64,000 nt of DNA from Flavobacteriaceae bacterium UBA3591 (lineage in GTDB: Bacteria > Bacteroidota > Bacteroidia > Flavobacteriales > Flavobacteriaceae): NCBI GenBank assembly GCA_002375695.1, contig DFMO01000006.1, positions 124,001-188,000 of the forward strand, in the 5' to 3' direction. Positions 44,533 through 53,926 of this stretch are shown one piece after another. A program made the translations under genes and the position numbers. The first letter of the stretch is position 1. Each line of letters starts with the position of its first letter. Below the pieces are notes generated by a model. That model had not been told where the DNA came from. It saw only the letters and a list, made by a program, of their open reading frames with translations, and did not search any database.

Positions 44533-46383
44533 TTACTTCTTACCGTCCATTTTGTCTTTAAGCGCTTGTAAAGCAGAGTTAGCATCGCCAAGAGTTGGTT
44601 TTGCTTCTGCATCGGCAGCTGTTTGTTTTTTCACAGCTTCCTTAACAATTTTCGCTTCTTCTTCTTTGTGAATCACCATATGTGAAGCAACCACTTTCTT
44701 AAATTCTTTGTTGAATTCAATAATTTGGAATTCTGCCTCATCACCTTTCTTCAACATAGAACCATCTTCTTTTTCAAGGTGACGGCTAGGTACAAATGCT
44801 ACAATATCATCGTTGAACTTAATAGTTGCACCTTTGTCTACTACTTCGTCAATAGTAGCTGTGTGCTTAGTTCCAACTGCAAATTCAGCTTCGTACTTAT
44901 CCCAAGGGTTTTCTTCAGTTTGTTTGTGTCCTAAACTTAGTTTACGACCTTCAACATCTAATTCTAATACAACAACTTCAAGTTCGTCACCAATATTAGT
45001 AAACTCACTTGGGTGCTTAATTTTCTTAGTCCAAGAAAGATCGCTTATGTAGATAAGTCCATCAATTCCTTCTTCTAATTCAACAAAAACACCAAAGTTT
45101 GTGAAGTTACGTACAATACCTTTGTGGCGTGAACCTACTGGGTATTTTGTAGTAATATCTGTCCAAGGGTCTGGAGTCATTTGCTTAATACCAAGGCTCA
45201 TTTTGCGCTCTTCCTTATCCATTGTAAGGATTACTGCTTCTACCTCGTCACCAACATTTACAAAATCTTGTGCGCTACGTAAGTGCGTAGACCAAGACAT
45301 TTCGCTAACGTGGATTAATCCTTCCACACCTTCGGCAACTTCAATAAATGCACCGTAGTCTGCAATAACAACTACTTTACCTTTTACTTTATCACCTACT
45401 TTTAACTCTTCTCCAAGCGCTTCCCATGGGTGTGGGTTTAATTGCTTAAGACCTAATTGGATACGTGTTTTATCTTCATCAAAATCAAGAATAACAACGT
45501 TTAATTTTTGATCTAGTTCAACAATCTCATTCGGGTGGTTGATACGAGACCAAGAAAGATCTGTAATGTGAACAAGTCCATCAACACCACCAAGATCAAC
45601 AAATACTCCGTATGAAGTGATGTTTTTAACAACACCTTCAAGTACTTGACCTTTTTCAAGCTGGCCAATGATTTCTTTTTTCTGTTCTTCGATATCTGCT
45701 TCAATAAGCGCTTTGTGCGAAACAACAACGTTTTTAAATTCGTGGTTGATTTTAACAACTTTAAATTCCATTGTTTTACCAACGTAAACATCGTAGTCGC
45801 GAATAGGCTTAACGTCAATTTGCGATCCTGGTAAGAATGCCTCAATACCAAATACGTCTACAATCATACCACCCTTTGTACGGCATTTTACGTAACCGTT
45901 TACAATAGTACCTTCGTCGTGAGCTGCATTTACGCGATCCCAAGCTTTAATGGTTCTTGCTTTACGGTGGCTAAGAATAAGTTGACCAGTACTGTCCTCA
46001 CGAACGTCGATCAATACTTCTACCTTGTCACCAACTTTTAAATCTGGATTGTAACGGAATTCATTTAAAGAAACAACACCTTCACTCTTCGCATTAATGT
46101 CGATAATTGCATCGCGGTCTGTAATGTAAACCACTTCACCTTCAACAACCTCATCATCAAGGGTGTCAACAAAATTATCTGCTACTAACTTTTCAAATTC
46201 TTCTAACTTACCATCGTCGATTGGGTCGATACCCTCTTCGTAGTTGTGCCAGTTAAATTCTTCAAGAAATTTTTCAGGATTGCTCTCTTTAAGAGAAACT
46301 TCTTTTTGAGGTTTTGTAGCTACCTCGTTTTGAGATGCAGTATCTTCAACCTGCACTTCTTCTTTTTTTGCTTTATCAGCCAT
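44533..46383 (-). CDS. rpsA: 30S ribosomal protein S1
   Basis: 616 residues, slightly longer than the E. coli protein. An acidic N-terminal extension (MADKAKKEEVQVEDTASQ) is followed by six S1 OB-fold repeats from about residue 75 to 580. They show as repeated IVxxITxYGVFVDLGGVDGLVH or similar phrases, such as GAFIEVAEGVEGLIHVSEMSW and GVFVELEEGIDGLIYISDLSW. S1 binds mRNA at the ribosome and helps start translation, important in Bacteroidota where Shine-Dalgarno sequences are rare. It has a strong promoter at 46553-46584 and a leader of about 165 bases with a 5'-terminal hairpin. It has its own terminator. Confidence 0.97.
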   Translation of the reverse strand: MADKAKKEEVQVEDTASQNEVATKPQKEVSLKESNPEKFLEEFNWHNYEEGIDPIDDGKLEEFEKLVADNFVDTLDDEVVEGEVVYITDRDAIIDINAKSEGVVSLNEFRYNPDLKVGDKVEVLIDVREDSTGQLILSHRKARTIKAWDRVNAAHDEGTIVNGYVKCRTKGGMIVDVFGIEAFLPGSQIDVKPIRDYDVYVGKTMEFKVVKINHEFKNVVVSHKALIEADIEEQKKEIIGQLEKGQVLEGVVKNITSYGVFVDLGGVDGLVHITDLSWSRINHPNEIVELDQKLNVVILDFDEDKTRIQLGLKQLNPHPWEALGEELKVGDKVKGKVVVIADYGAFIEVAEGVEGLIHVSEMSWSTHLRSAQDFVNVGDEVEAVILTMDKEERKMSLGIKQMTPDPWTDITTKYPVGSRHKGIVRNFTNFGVFVELEEGIDGLIYISDLSWTKKIKHPSEFTNIGDELEVVVLELDVEGRKLSLGHKQTEENPWDKYEAEFAVGTKHTATIDEVVDKGATIKFNDDIVAFVPSRHLEKEDGSMLKKGDEAEFQIIEFNKEFKKVVASHMVIHKEEEAKIVKEAVKKQTAADAEAKPTLGDANSALQALKDKMDGKK

Positions 46384-46520
46384 TTGTTAATTTGTGTTTG
46401 AAATTTTAAATTTTCAACAAAGTGAAAACTGCTAATTTCAAACGCTTTGTATTCTGCGTTGTTACAAGATTTTACTGCGACTATCCCACAGAAGGGTTTG
46501 ATTTTGTTTTGTTTTAATTC

Positions 46521-46548
46521 CTCTTATTCTTGCCTCGTCGCTAAGAGG
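46521..46548 (-). promoter_or_regulatory. 5'-terminal hairpin in the rpsA leader
   Basis: CCTCTTA and TAAGAGG (complements of 46542-46548 and 46521-46527) form a 7-bp stem with a 14-base loop at the very 5' end of the predicted mRNA. A free-standing leader hairpin of this kind could stabilise the mRNA or bind S1. Its position comes directly from the promoter mapping. Confidence 0.4.
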
Positions 46549-46552
46549 GGTG

Positions 46553-46584
46553 CAAAAATAGTGTTTTTCTTTTGAAAATCAAAA
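46553..46584 (-). promoter_or_regulatory. Promoter of rpsA
   Basis: On the minus strand TTTTG (complement of 46580-46584) is 19 bases from TATTTTTG (complement of 46553-46560), a textbook Bacteroidota promoter. Transcription would begin near 46548, giving a leader of about 165 bases. Confidence 0.75.
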
Positions 46585-46648
46585 GGTTTGGGGACTGAAA
46601 ATTATTTTTTGGAATAATTAATTTTGCAGCAAAAACGACCTTGAATGT

Positions 46649-49312
46649 TTAAAACAATAACCCCTGCCCACCTTCATCGGTCTTTGAATCGTCTTCAGCT
46701 TTAGAATCTTTGTTTTTTGAAGACACAGCTTCTTCATCTACAACGTCTATTTGTTCTGGTTCCACTGGAGCCGGTGGCTCATACGGCAAAGGTTCTTTGG
46801 TGTTTATTTCTAACACTTTTTCCTTTGTAAGTTGGTTACCCATAGCGTTTATGCCTTTTACAGCTATGAATTCCTCCAAATTCAATTCTAAATTTTCCTC
46901 CCGCTCCTGGCCTCTTTTTTTGGCGAAAACCACTTCGGCCATTGGGCGGTAATCGGTAAATATTTTTTCGAGATATGAATTTGGGTGATCGGTAATAATG
47001 GTTTCTTCCTTATCTGGGTTTTCAATTAAGAAACGCTTTACATAAAAAAGCTCTTTTTCGCCTTCCCAATAAATGGCGCTCAACGGTTTTTTTGGTTCCC
47101 ATTTTTCCAAAACAATGATATCGTCATCAAAACGAAGCTGAATATCAGGGACTACCGTTTTTACAACTCCTTTTTGGTTAACGATTAACAAGCGATCTTC
47201 TTTTCTAAATTCGCCCAAAAGCTCCCCGCGTTCGTCAACATTTAAGCGCTGTACCGACTCGTCAAACCATATTTTTCGCGGTTTTAGTGTTGAAAGTCCT
47301 TTTTCTTTTAACTCAATTTTTCTAATTGAATATTTGGTAACAATATTTCCTTTAGAGTTTCTACCCTTTACCAATTGATCGGCAAAGTCTAAATCGAATT
47401 TAAGTTTTTTAATGCTTCCTGTTTGGCGTAGGTATATTGAAACTATTTCGGCTTCACCATTAGGGTTAGCAGTAAAATACAGCACTTTGGAACCTTTTGT
47501 TCCATTGGTCATATCGTATTCTCTATCGCGAGTAGTAGATGTTACGGCAAAGCGCTTTACATAGTTTGCCCCGCGTTTGCCATCGCGATAAATCATATTG
47601 TAAATGGTGCGTTTATCCTTCTTTTTAAAAACGGCTACGTGAATAATATTTTTACCCACAAAAGTTTTGGAATCTACTTTTGTGACCATCATGGTACCGT
47701 CTTCAGTAAAGACAATAATATCATCAATATCGCTACAATCGGTAACATATTCATCGCGTTTTAGGCTTGTACCCACAAAACCTTCGGCACGATTTACATA
47801 GAGTTTGGTATTGCGAATTACAACTTTTGTAGCCTCAATATCTTCAAAGGTACGTATCTCGGTTTTGCGCTCTTTGCCTTCACCGTAGTCTTTTTTCAAC
47901 CTTTTAAAGTAATCTATAGCATATTCAATTAAATGCTCTAAATGGTGTTTTACTTGCGCAATACTATCTTCCAAAGCATCAATCTTTTGCTGAGCTTTAT
48001 CGATATCAAATTTTGAAATTCTCTTAATTCTAATTTCAGTTAAACGCACGATATCTTCTTCGGTAACGGCGCGTTTTAAGTGGTTTGTATGTGGTTTTAG
48101 CCCCTTGTCTATCGCTGCAATTACGCCTTCCCAAGTTTCTTCTTCTTCAATATCGCGATAAATTCTATTTTCGATAAAAATTCTTTCGAGCGAAGCAAAA
48201 TGCCACTGTGCCTCTAATTCATCGAGTTGAATTTGCAACTCTTGTTTTAAAAGCTGAACAGTACGATCTGTACTTCTTCTAAGCATTTCAGAAACCCCAA
48301 CAAAAAGCGGTTTATTATCTTCAATTACACATCCTAATGGCGAAATTGAAGTCTCGCAAGCCGTAAATGCATAAAGCGCGTCAATGGTTTTATCGGGCGA
48401 AATACCGCTTGGTAAATGAATTTGAATTTCAACCTCGGCAGCAGTATTGTCTTCAATTTTTTTAATTTTTATTTTTCCTTTGTCATTCGCTTTTAAAATT
48501 GAGTCGATTAAAGAAGAAGTATTTGTACCAAAAGGAATTTCAGTAATTACTAATTTGTTTTTTTCGAGGTGATTAATACGTGCGCGACTACGAATTTTTC
48601 CACCCCGCATACCATCGTTATAATCGGCTATATCAATTAACCCACCAGTGGGAAAGTCTGGGTAAATTTTAAACTTTTTGCCTTGCAAATGTTTTATTGA
48701 GGCGTCTATTAATTCAATAAAGTTATGCGGAAGTATTTTTGTTGATAGCCCAACTGCAATCCCTTCGCCACCTTGATTTAACAACAACGGAAATTTTACT
48801 GGCAGATTAATTGGCTCTTTTCTACGCCCGTCATAAGAGGCCTGCCACTTGGTAATCTTTGGATTATAAAGAACATCTAAAGCAAATTTTGAAAGTCGCG
48901 CTTCAATATAACGCGAAGCAGCTGCGCTATCGCCAGTTAAAATATTACCCCAGTTACCCTGAGTATCAATTAATAAATCTTTTTGCCCAATTTGCACCAT
49001 GGCGTCGGCAATACTCGCATCCCCGTGTGGGTGATACTGCATGGTATGCCCCACGATGTTTGCAACCTTGTTGTAACGCCCATCGTCCAAATCTTTCATA
49101 GATTGCATAATGCGGCGTTGTACAGGTTTAAAACCGTCTTCAATAGCGGGTACAGCGCGCTCAAGGATTACATAACTTGCGTAGTCTAAAAACCAATCGC
49201 GGTACATGCCGGTTACCTTTTTTATGGTATCGCCAGAGGTATCGTCGTTTACGCCCAAATAATCGGGACCAGTATTTTCTTGCTCTTCGTTTTGATCGAG
49301 TTCTTCACTCAT
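46649..49312 (-). CDS. parC: DNA topoisomerase IV subunit A
   Basis: 887 residues. The N-terminal breakage-reunion domain has the catalytic tyrosine in AAASRYIEARL and the PVQRRIMQSMKDL active-site region. The C-terminal half is a beta-pinwheel. The GyrA box (QRRGGKG) is absent, which favours ParC over GyrA. A C-terminal extension (about 855-887) is rich in Glu/Lys/Asp. With ParE the enzyme separates replicated chromosomes. The parE gene lies about 1.2 kb upstream on the same strand, with an HNH nuclease gene and a small gene between. Confidence 0.93.
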   Translation of the reverse strand: MSEELDQNEEQENTGPDYLGVNDDTSGDTIKKVTGMYRDWFLDYASYVILERAVPAIEDGFKPVQRRIMQSMKDLDDGRYNKVANIVGHTMQYHPHGDASIADAMVQIGQKDLLIDTQGNWGNILTGDSAAASRYIEARLSKFALDVLYNPKITKWQASYDGRRKEPINLPVKFPLLLNQGGEGIAVGLSTKILPHNFIELIDASIKHLQGKKFKIYPDFPTGGLIDIADYNDGMRGGKIRSRARINHLEKNKLVITEIPFGTNTSSLIDSILKANDKGKIKIKKIEDNTAAEVEIQIHLPSGISPDKTIDALYAFTACETSISPLGCVIEDNKPLFVGVSEMLRRSTDRTVQLLKQELQIQLDELEAQWHFASLERIFIENRIYRDIEEEETWEGVIAAIDKGLKPHTNHLKRAVTEEDIVRLTEIRIKRISKFDIDKAQQKIDALEDSIAQVKHHLEHLIEYAIDYFKRLKKDYGEGKERKTEIRTFEDIEATKVVIRNTKLYVNRAEGFVGTSLKRDEYVTDCSDIDDIIVFTEDGTMMVTKVDSKTFVGKNIIHVAVFKKKDKRTIYNMIYRDGKRGANYVKRFAVTSTTRDREYDMTNGTKGSKVLYFTANPNGEAEIVSIYLRQTGSIKKLKFDLDFADQLVKGRNSKGNIVTKYSIRKIELKEKGLSTLKPRKIWFDESVQRLNVDERGELLGEFRKEDRLLIVNQKGVVKTVVPDIQLRFDDDIIVLEKWEPKKPLSAIYWEGEKELFYVKRFLIENPDKEETIITDHPNSYLEKIFTDYRPMAEVVFAKKRGQEREENLELNLEEFIAVKGINAMGNQLTKEKVLEINTKEPLPYEPPAPVEPEQIDVVDEEAVSSKNKDSKAEDDSKTDEGGQGLLF

Positions 49313-49477
49313 ATTAACATTTTATTTTATAAACCTAATTTGCAAATTCAGATTAAAATATAATTCTCCGTCGATAACGTAAATTTTTCCAAAGCCGTGT
49401 CGTGACGAACTTGCAGTATCAAGTTTTGTATTATTTAGCAAAAAATCTTTAAACTAATTTTTATATAAAATTTAAGG

Positions 49478-49720
49478 TTATATTTTAAATTTAGAGAGAA
49501 AATAATCTAATTCAAACTCTGTGTCATAATGATAACTGCTTTCAATTCTATCTTGAAAAAAAAGTATAATTTCTCTTATAGTTTCAAAAACTCTAAAAGA
49601 ATTGCCGTCATAATTATAAACAAATAATACCCTACTTAATCGGTCTTTTGAGATTACTATCGTTTCTATAGTCCGTGAAGGAGTTAAATATTCTGTATTT
49701 ATAGTTTCAAATGTATTCAT
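49478..49720 (-). CDS. Unrecognised 80-residue protein beside an HNH nuclease
   Basis: 80 residues (MNTFETINTEYLTPSRTIET..., ending YFLSKFKI), rich in Glu/Phe/Ile and with no signal or membrane helix. I do not recognise the family. Its ATG overlaps the HNH gene stop by four bases on the minus strand, so the two are coupled. It is 165 bases ahead of parC. It could be a nuclease partner, inhibitor or anchor, or simply a leftover. It is short and AT-rich, but the overlap and the good codon frame support a real gene. Confidence 0.6.
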   Translation of the reverse strand: MNTFETINTEYLTPSRTIETIVISKDRLSRVLFVYNYDGNSFRVFETIREIILFFQDRIESSYHYDTEFELDYFLSKFKI

Positions 49721-50463
49721 TTGATGAATATATTTTGATAATGATATTCTAAGAAATCTCTATTTGGTAAAAATCTATCGGGCTTAATAATATTAAAGTT
49801 ATTGAATTTAAGAAAAAAATCATTGACTGCTTTTTCCTTGGTATAATCATGCAAATATTTTGAAACAATCACCTTAAAATCAGGCGTAACCGTCAAGAAC
49901 CCTCTGTCAAATGCTTTATCGTGCAATGAATTCAAGCATAGTCCATTATGTGGGTTCGTTCTGTTTTCTTCATCCTTTGACCAAGGTGAAATATGACTAG
50001 CTACTAAAAAATCTGGGATTGAAAGCCCCGTTATACAACATTTTAAATTATAAGATGATAATATAATGCTTCGGAAAAAACTTTGATTTACTCGCGCTTT
50101 TACAGTTCTCTCAACATCTTTTCCTTCTGGAAAATTTTCAAAACTAATTTTTTTGTTTTGAAATTTCGCAATCAACTCTTCACTTTCATATGCTAATTTT
50201 TCCCAATTTCCATTGAATTCCTTCCATACATCTTCTTCGAGTTTACTTCCGTTAACCAGACCTACAATTCCTCTCTTTTTCAATTCGGGGTCAAGTCTTC
50301 CAAAGTTTCCTATTTTCATATTTAAAGCAGATGGAGATCTTCCTATGATATTGGCGTATTTTATTACAACTGGATTAGATTTACTACTCTTTTTAAAAGG
50401 AATTTTACAATATGCGTTGAAAGCTACTATAGTCTCTTCTCTAGTCCAATTACCTTTTGCCAT
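49717..50463 (-). CDS. HNH endonuclease (HNH_2 family)
   Basis: 248 residues. A Myb-like N-terminus (WTREETIVAFNAYCK) and a second small helical part precede the nuclease domain (about 120-225). Landmarks are RVNQSFFRSIILSSYNLKC, CCITG, the first His in ASHISPW (His157), and NGLCLNSLHDKAFDRG (Asn173, His181, Asp186). This matches the HNH_2 type of predicted restriction endonucleases. The active-site residues are intact. No methyltransferase lies near it. It sits between parE and parC on their strand, 42 bases after parE, which is unusual. It may be a defence or modification-dependent nuclease, or a selfish element; the function is not proven. Confidence 0.85.
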   Translation of the reverse strand: MAKGNWTREETIVAFNAYCKIPFKKSSKSNPVVIKYANIIGRSPSALNMKIGNFGRLDPELKKRGIVGLVNGSKLEEDVWKEFNGNWEKLAYESEELIAKFQNKKISFENFPEGKDVERTVKARVNQSFFRSIILSSYNLKCCITGLSIPDFLVASHISPWSKDEENRTNPHNGLCLNSLHDKAFDRGFLTVTPDFKVIVSKYLHDYTKEKAVNDFFLKFNNFNIIKPDRFLPNRDFLEYHYQNIFIK

Positions 50464-50505
50464 TATAATATTTAACTTAAAAAAATTAATCTAAACCGAA
50501 ATTAA

Positions 50506-52356
50506 TTAATCCTCTACCCTATCCAATTCCACCTTCAAATTATCAATAATAAACTCTTGTCTATCGGGGGTGTTTTTTCCCATATAGAAAGAAAGTAATT
50601 CTTCAATACTCATAGATTTATCGAGCATTACAGGGTCTAATCGAATATCGTTTCCTATAAAATGCACAAATTCATCGGGCGAGATTTCACCCAAACCTTT
50701 AAAGCGGGTAATTTCGGGTTTTGGTTTTAGTTTTTCTATTGCGGCTATTCTTTCTTCTTCGGAATAACAATAAATGGTTTCCTTTTTGTTCCGAACACGA
50801 AACAGTGGCGTTTGCAATATATACAAATGTCCTTCTTTAATTAGTTCGGGGAAAAACTGAAGAAAAAATGTAATGAGCAACAATCTAATATGCATCCCAT
50901 CCACATCGGCATCGGTAGCAATTACAATATTGTTATATCGCAAATCTTCCATGGAATCTTCAATATTTAAAGCCGCTTGTAACAAGTTAAATTCTTCGTT
51001 TTCGTACACAATTTTTTTGGTCATCCCGTAGGTGTTCAACGGTTTTCCACGAAGTGAAAACACCGCCTGTGTATTTACATCGCGACTTTTGGTAATACTA
51101 CCACTTGCCGAATCTCCCTCGGTTATAAAAAGTGTCGACTCAAGATTTCTATCGTTTTTTACGTCTCCCAGATGCACGCGACAATCGCGCAATTTTTTGT
51201 TGTGCAAGCTCGCTTTTTTGGCTCGGTCTTTCGCCAATTTTCGAATACCACTTAACTCTTTACGCTCACGTTCGGCCTGCACAATTTTACGCTGAATTGC
51301 GTCTGCCGTCTCGGGATTTTTATGCAGGAAATTGTCGAGATTTGTTTTTACAAAATCGTTTATAAACGTACGCACCGTTGGCAGATCGCCGCCCATATCG
51401 GTGGAGCCGAGCTTAGTTTTGGTTTGACTTTCAAAAACGGGCTCCATCACTTTTATACTGATTGCCGAAACGATACTTTTTCGCACATCGCTGGCGTCGT
51501 AATTTTTATTGTAAAATTCGCGCACGGTTTTTACAAGTGCTTCGCGGAAGGCAGCAAGGTGCGTACCTCCTTGTGTTGTATTTTGTCCGTTTACAAAACT
51601 GTGATATTCTTCGCTATATTGCGTTTTACTGTGCGTAAGAGCAATTTCTATATCATCGCCGCGTAGATGAATTATAGGGTAGGCACTGTCTTCTTCTGAA
51701 ATATTTTCTTTTAAAAGATCTTTTAAACCATTTTCCGAAAAGTACTTTTCGCCGTTAAAGTCTATCGTTAATCCCGGATTGAGATAAACGTAGTTTTTAA
51801 GCATTTTTTGCACATATTCGGTTCGAAATTTAAAGTTTTTAAAAATGCTTTCATCTGGAATAAAAACTACTTTGGTTCCCTTTCGTTTTGATGTTTCCTC
51901 GACCGCAATATCATTTGTTAATTCACCCAATGAAAATTCGGCGGCTTTTATTTGTTGGTCACGAACCGATTCAACCTTAAAAAAGGCGGAAAGGGCATTT
52001 ACTGCCTTGGTACCAACACCGTTTAGTCCAACCGATTTTTTAAACGCACGGCTGTCGTATTTTCCACCTGTATTCATTTTTGAAACCACATCGATAACCT
52101 TCCCCAGCGGAATACCACGACCATAATCGCGAACGCGTACTTCTTTGTCTTTTATGCGCACTTCAATGGTTTTACCAGAACCCATCACAAATTCGTCTAT
52201 CGAATTGTCTAGCACCTCTTTAAGCAGAATATAGATACCATCATCGGGAGACGATCCATCGCCGAGTTTCCCAATGTACATACCTGGGCGCATACGAATG
52301 TGTTCCTTCCAATCGAGCGAGCGTATATTGTCTTCGGTATATTGTGTTTCGGCCAT
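50506..52356 (-). CDS. parE: DNA topoisomerase IV subunit B
   Basis: 616 residues. The GHKL ATPase domain carries the KEVLDNSIDEF motif, the VRDYGRGIPLG motif and GLNGVGTKAVNAL. The transducer domain has QTKTKLGSTD with the lysine finger. The C-terminal TOPRIM domain contains FITEGDSASG and the metal-binding ATDADVDGMHIRLL. It supplies ATP turnover and Mg2+ chemistry for ParC. The length is close to E. coli ParE and shorter than Bacteroidota GyrB. Its start faces the divergent cbpA gene 292 bases away. Confidence 0.95.
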   Translation of the reverse strand: MAETQYTEDNIRSLDWKEHIRMRPGMYIGKLGDGSSPDDGIYILLKEVLDNSIDEFVMGSGKTIEVRIKDKEVRVRDYGRGIPLGKVIDVVSKMNTGGKYDSRAFKKSVGLNGVGTKAVNALSAFFKVESVRDQQIKAAEFSLGELTNDIAVEETSKRKGTKVVFIPDESIFKNFKFRTEYVQKMLKNYVYLNPGLTIDFNGEKYFSENGLKDLLKENISEEDSAYPIIHLRGDDIEIALTHSKTQYSEEYHSFVNGQNTTQGGTHLAAFREALVKTVREFYNKNYDASDVRKSIVSAISIKVMEPVFESQTKTKLGSTDMGGDLPTVRTFINDFVKTNLDNFLHKNPETADAIQRKIVQAERERKELSGIRKLAKDRAKKASLHNKKLRDCRVHLGDVKNDRNLESTLFITEGDSASGSITKSRDVNTQAVFSLRGKPLNTYGMTKKIVYENEEFNLLQAALNIEDSMEDLRYNNIVIATDADVDGMHIRLLLITFFLQFFPELIKEGHLYILQTPLFRVRNKKETIYCYSEEERIAAIEKLKPKPEITRFKGLGEISPDEFVHFIGNDIRLDPVMLDKSMSIEELLSFYMGKNTPDRQEFIIDNLKVELDRVED

Positions 52357-52648
52357 AAAAATTGAATGTAGGGTTGCTAATATAAATATACGGGAGCACT
52401 TGTGAAACCAATACTTCAGAAAATAATTAACAATACAATCAATTTAATTGTTAGTAAAGTATATTTAAACAAAAACCGTGGTAACTCCTTGTATAATTTT
52501 AAATGCAATATTACGTATTGCTATTTAAATTCAACACCTTCCTTTAAAAATACCCGCTTTGTATTGCTAAATTTTTGTGAAGAATCCAGTTTGCCATTGG
52601 GTTCTAAGAATTCTTTTTATAACTTCATAGCACAAATAAATAAGCTAC

Positions 52649-53551
52649 ATGGAATTCATTGATTACTACAAAGTTCTTGGTTTAGATAAAAGTGCAAGCA
52701 CAGCCGATATTAAAAAAGCCTATCGGAAATTGGCACGAAAATATCACCCCGATTTAAACCCGAATGATACTGCAGCGCAACAAAAATTTCAACAAGTAAA
52801 CGAAGCCAATGAAGTATTAAGCGATCCTGAAAAACGTAAAAAATACGACCAATACGGAAAAGATTGGCAACACGCCGATGCTTACGAAGAAGCCCGAAAA
52901 CAACAACAATCGCAAGGCTTTAATAGGCAGCAAACTTACACCAGTGGTGGCCAAGGTTTTGACGACAGCCAATTTTCAGATTTTTTTGAATCTATGTTTG
53001 GCGGCGGATTTAGCAGTGGCGGCAGGCGCCGAGCTGCACAATTTAAAGGGCAAGATTTAAATGCTACCCTTAGGTTAAACCTAACCGATGTTTTACAAAG
53101 CCAAAAACAAACCATTAATTTGGGCGATAAAAAAATACGACTCACAATACCGGCAGGTGTTGAAGATGGCCAAACTATAAAAATTAAAGGTTACGGGGGC
53201 GAAGGCGTACAGGGAGGTCCAAAAGGCGATTTATACATTACGTTTGAAATTTTAAACAACACTCAGTTTAAACAACTTGAGAGCGATTTATACGCTACGA
53301 AGGAAATTTCGCTATATACAGCACTTTTAGGCGGTGAAATTACAGTAGACACCCTTTCGGGTAAGGTAAAACTAAAGGTAAAACCCGAAACGCAAAATGA
53401 TACTAAAGTGAAATTAAAAGGAAAAGGGTTACCAAAATACAAACAAGAAAACACGTTTGGAGACCTTTATATAACCTATAAAATTAAGCTACCTACCAAT
53501 CTTACCGAAAAAGAAAAATCACTATTTAGCGAACTTTCAAATTTAAGATAA
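52649..53551 (+). CDS. cbpA: DnaJ-like co-chaperone CbpA
   Basis: 300 residues. An N-terminal J domain with the HPD tripeptide (KYHPDLNPND) is followed by a Gly/Ser/Gln-rich linker (about 70-120) and the C-terminal substrate-binding domains CTD I and II (about 125-300). The zinc finger of DnaJ is absent, which identifies the CbpA/DjlA-type class B J protein. It stimulates DnaK and can bind DNA. Its stop codon overlaps the start of cbpM (TAATG), and the two form the usual CbpA-CbpM pair. A promoter is not clear in the 292-base gap to parE. Confidence 0.93.
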   Translation: MEFIDYYKVLGLDKSASTADIKKAYRKLARKYHPDLNPNDTAAQQKFQQVNEANEVLSDPEKRKKYDQYGKDWQHADAYEEARKQQQSQGFNRQQTYTSGGQGFDDSQFSDFFESMFGGGFSSGGRRRAAQFKGQDLNATLRLNLTDVLQSQKQTINLGDKKIRLTIPAGVEDGQTIKIKGYGGEGVQGGPKGDLYITFEILNNTQFKQLESDLYATKEISLYTALLGGEITVDTLSGKVKLKVKPETQNDTKVKLKGKGLPKYKQENTFGDLYITYKIKLPTNLTEKEKSLFSELSNLR

Positions 53552-53841
53552 TGGCACAAGAAAAATATATATTAGTAAAACACTATTGTAAGGTTTCAAA
53601 AATAGAAGACTCTTTTTTAAACCGATTGCACGAGTTTGGCCTTATAACATTTAAAGAGCAACAAAACGACATTTATATCGATGAACAAGATATTTCAGAA
53701 ATTGAACGAATGTTTAGATTGCACCACGATTTAGGTATAAACTTCGAAGGATTGGATGCCATAAAAGAAATGCTCGCAAGAATTCAGCAACTGGAAGAGG
53801 AATTGAATTATCTTCAAAAAAAATTAAGACTTTACGAGTAA
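53551..53841 (+). CDS. cbpM: Chaperone modulator CbpM
   Basis: 96 residues of a MerR-like winged helix fold (ILVKHYCKVSKIEDSFLNRLHEFGLITF) with a C-terminal coiled coil (EEELNYLQKKLRLYE). In E. coli CbpM binds the J domain of CbpA and blocks its co-chaperone activity. The gene overlaps cbpA by one base, so the inhibitor is made in step with its target. No DNA-binding role is likely despite the MerR resemblance. Confidence 0.9.
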   Translation: MAQEKYILVKHYCKVSKIEDSFLNRLHEFGLITFKEQQNDIYIDEQDISEIERMFRLHHDLGINFEGLDAIKEMLARIQQLEEELNYLQKKLRLYE

Positions 53842-53926
53842 GCATTCTAAAAGGAACGATAAAATCTATTTAATAAAAAGTTAATTCAAAATTAAATGCA
53901 TAATCTATCTTTTATCTTAGTCATCT

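Noticed and set aside
49717..50463. A complete restriction-modification system
   Set aside because: The HNH nuclease has no methyltransferase or specificity subunit within 10 kb. The small neighbour has no methyltransferase motif.
52402..52662. An 86-residue open frame upstream of cbpA
   Set aside because: It overlaps the start of cbpA in another frame, has no recognisable domain, and is rich in Asn, Tyr and Lys as expected from random AT-rich sequence. No promoter or coupling supports it.
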